The translations under genes and the position numbers were made by a program. A stretch of DNA of 64,000 nt from Oryzicola mucosus (GTDB lineage Bacteria > Pseudomonadota > Alphaproteobacteria > Rhizobiales > Rhizobiaceae), in NCBI RefSeq assembly GCF_014534685.1, contig NZ_JACVVX010000001.1, positions 62,001-126,000 on the forward strand. The letters run 5' to 3'. Under the pieces are notes generated by a model, which was not told where the DNA came from, ran no database searches, and was given only the letters and a program-made list of their open reading frames with translations. Shown in pieces: positions 63,559-64,000 of this stretch (within the stretch, counting starts at the first letter, position 1; each line of letters starts with the position of its first letter).

Positions 63559-64000
63559 TCAACCCGGTGTTTTTCCGGCCATGGCATCGTCAACGATATT
63601 TTTGGCCGAGCGAAACGCCGCTTCTATAGACATTTCCGACGTATCGAGCAAGTGCGCGTCTTCGGCAGGCTTCAGCGGGCTGTCGGCCCGGCCCATGTCG
63701 CGCTCGTCGCGCTTTTTTATGTCGCCGAGGATTTCGGAAAAATCGGCGTGTCCACCCCTTCCCTCGATGTCGCGAAGGCGGCGCAGCGCGCGGACTTCCG
63801 CGCTTGCCGTGACATAAAGCTTCACGTCAGCTTGCGGGCAAACGACGGTGCCGATGTCGCGGCCGTCGAGCACCGCGCCCTGGTCGCGGCGAGCGAATTC
63901 GCGCTGCTTTTCCACCAGGATGCGCCTTACCTCGGGAATGACGGCGACGCGGGAGGCGGCATCCGCAACCTCATGGGCGGACAACACCTCGCGGTCGAGC
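63559..64000 (-). CDS. cmk: Cytidylate kinase, 3' part only
   Basis: Cmk phosphorylates CMP and dCMP. The visible 146 codons show [34 protein letters not shown] and a C-terminal [12 protein letters not shown] helix. The N-terminal P-loop lies beyond the window edge. It is 153 bp upstream of rpsA on the same strand. Confidence 0.93.
   Translation of the reverse strand, partial: LDREVLSAHEVADAASRVAVIPEVRRILVEKQREFARRDQGAVLDGRDIGTVVCPQADVKLYVTASAEVRALRRLRDIEGRGGHADFSEILGDIKKRDERDMGRADSPLKPAEDAHLLDTSEMSIEAAFRSAKNIVDDAMAGKTPG

Overview
The window looks like a chromosomal segment of an alphaproteobacterium of the Hyphomicrobiales (Rhizobiales), most like the Phyllobacteriaceae (Mesorhizobium/Aminobacter type). 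I infer this from the gene order murA - DUF2948 - hisD - UPF0262 - phosphatase - infA - maf - yacG, the zwf-pgl-edd Entner-Doudoroff operon, a type II (RibH2) lumazine synthase, rpoN-hpf-ptsN, rhizobial small-protein families (DUF982, DUF1150, DUF2214, DUF2244, DUF2852), high GC and a ROSE-type thermometer. I could run no search, so family names rest on recognised motifs and sequence style.

Layout. 53-2955: a glutamine synthetase-like ligase and a gamma-glutamylputrescine oxidase-like flavoprotein, separated by an inverted pair of 7-bp repeat arrays. 2952-6056 (minus): polysaccharide deacetylase, a PAS-GGDEF gene and a FabH-like ketosynthase; the last two each carry a single-base frameshift. 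6319-10372: zwf-pgl-edd. 10468-12564 (minus): a Wzz/ExoP-like membrane protein. 12752-14649: proC and two small accessory genes. 14845-20617: tRNA-Thr and the murA-to-yacG housekeeping block, followed by tRNA-Phe.

20945-32147 is an accessory catabolic island directly after tRNA-Phe. A minus-strand operon holds a binding protein, two permeases, an ATPase, a galactonate-dehydratase-like enolase-superfamily enzyme and an RraA-like aldolase. A divergent plus-strand operon holds a GntR/FadR regulator and three more enolase-superfamily enzymes. Together they suggest import of a sugar acid, dehydration, and aldol cleavage of a keto-deoxy acid; the substrate is unknown. 32432-38900 holds two small unknown proteins, a strong intergenic sRNA candidate, and a type I secretion ABC/HlyD pair with an RTX protein of unrecognised N-terminus as likely cargo.

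39043-48478 returns to core genes: a small membrane protein, YgjP-like protease, DUF2852, BenE, ABHD10-like hydrolase, infC (ATT start), a methyltransferase, rpmI-rplT and pheS-pheT. 48581-55003: ribH2 under an FMN riboswitch, GNAT, DUF2214, nth/DUF2244 (divergent), an Ada-like protein, ribokinase, a small lipoprotein and nucleoside hydrolase. 55029-58914: hsp20 behind an RpoH-type promoter and ROSE-like thermometer, DUF1150, then ptsN, hpf and rpoN. 59239-64000: an SDR dehydrogenase with an SMP-30 lactonase, an RlpA-like protein, rpsA and the 3' part of cmk.

The most novel-looking content is the four-enolase island, the RTX secretion locus with its operator-like inverted repeat, and the sRNA candidate at 33602-33712. 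No CRISPR array, insertion sequence, integrase or prophage was seen.
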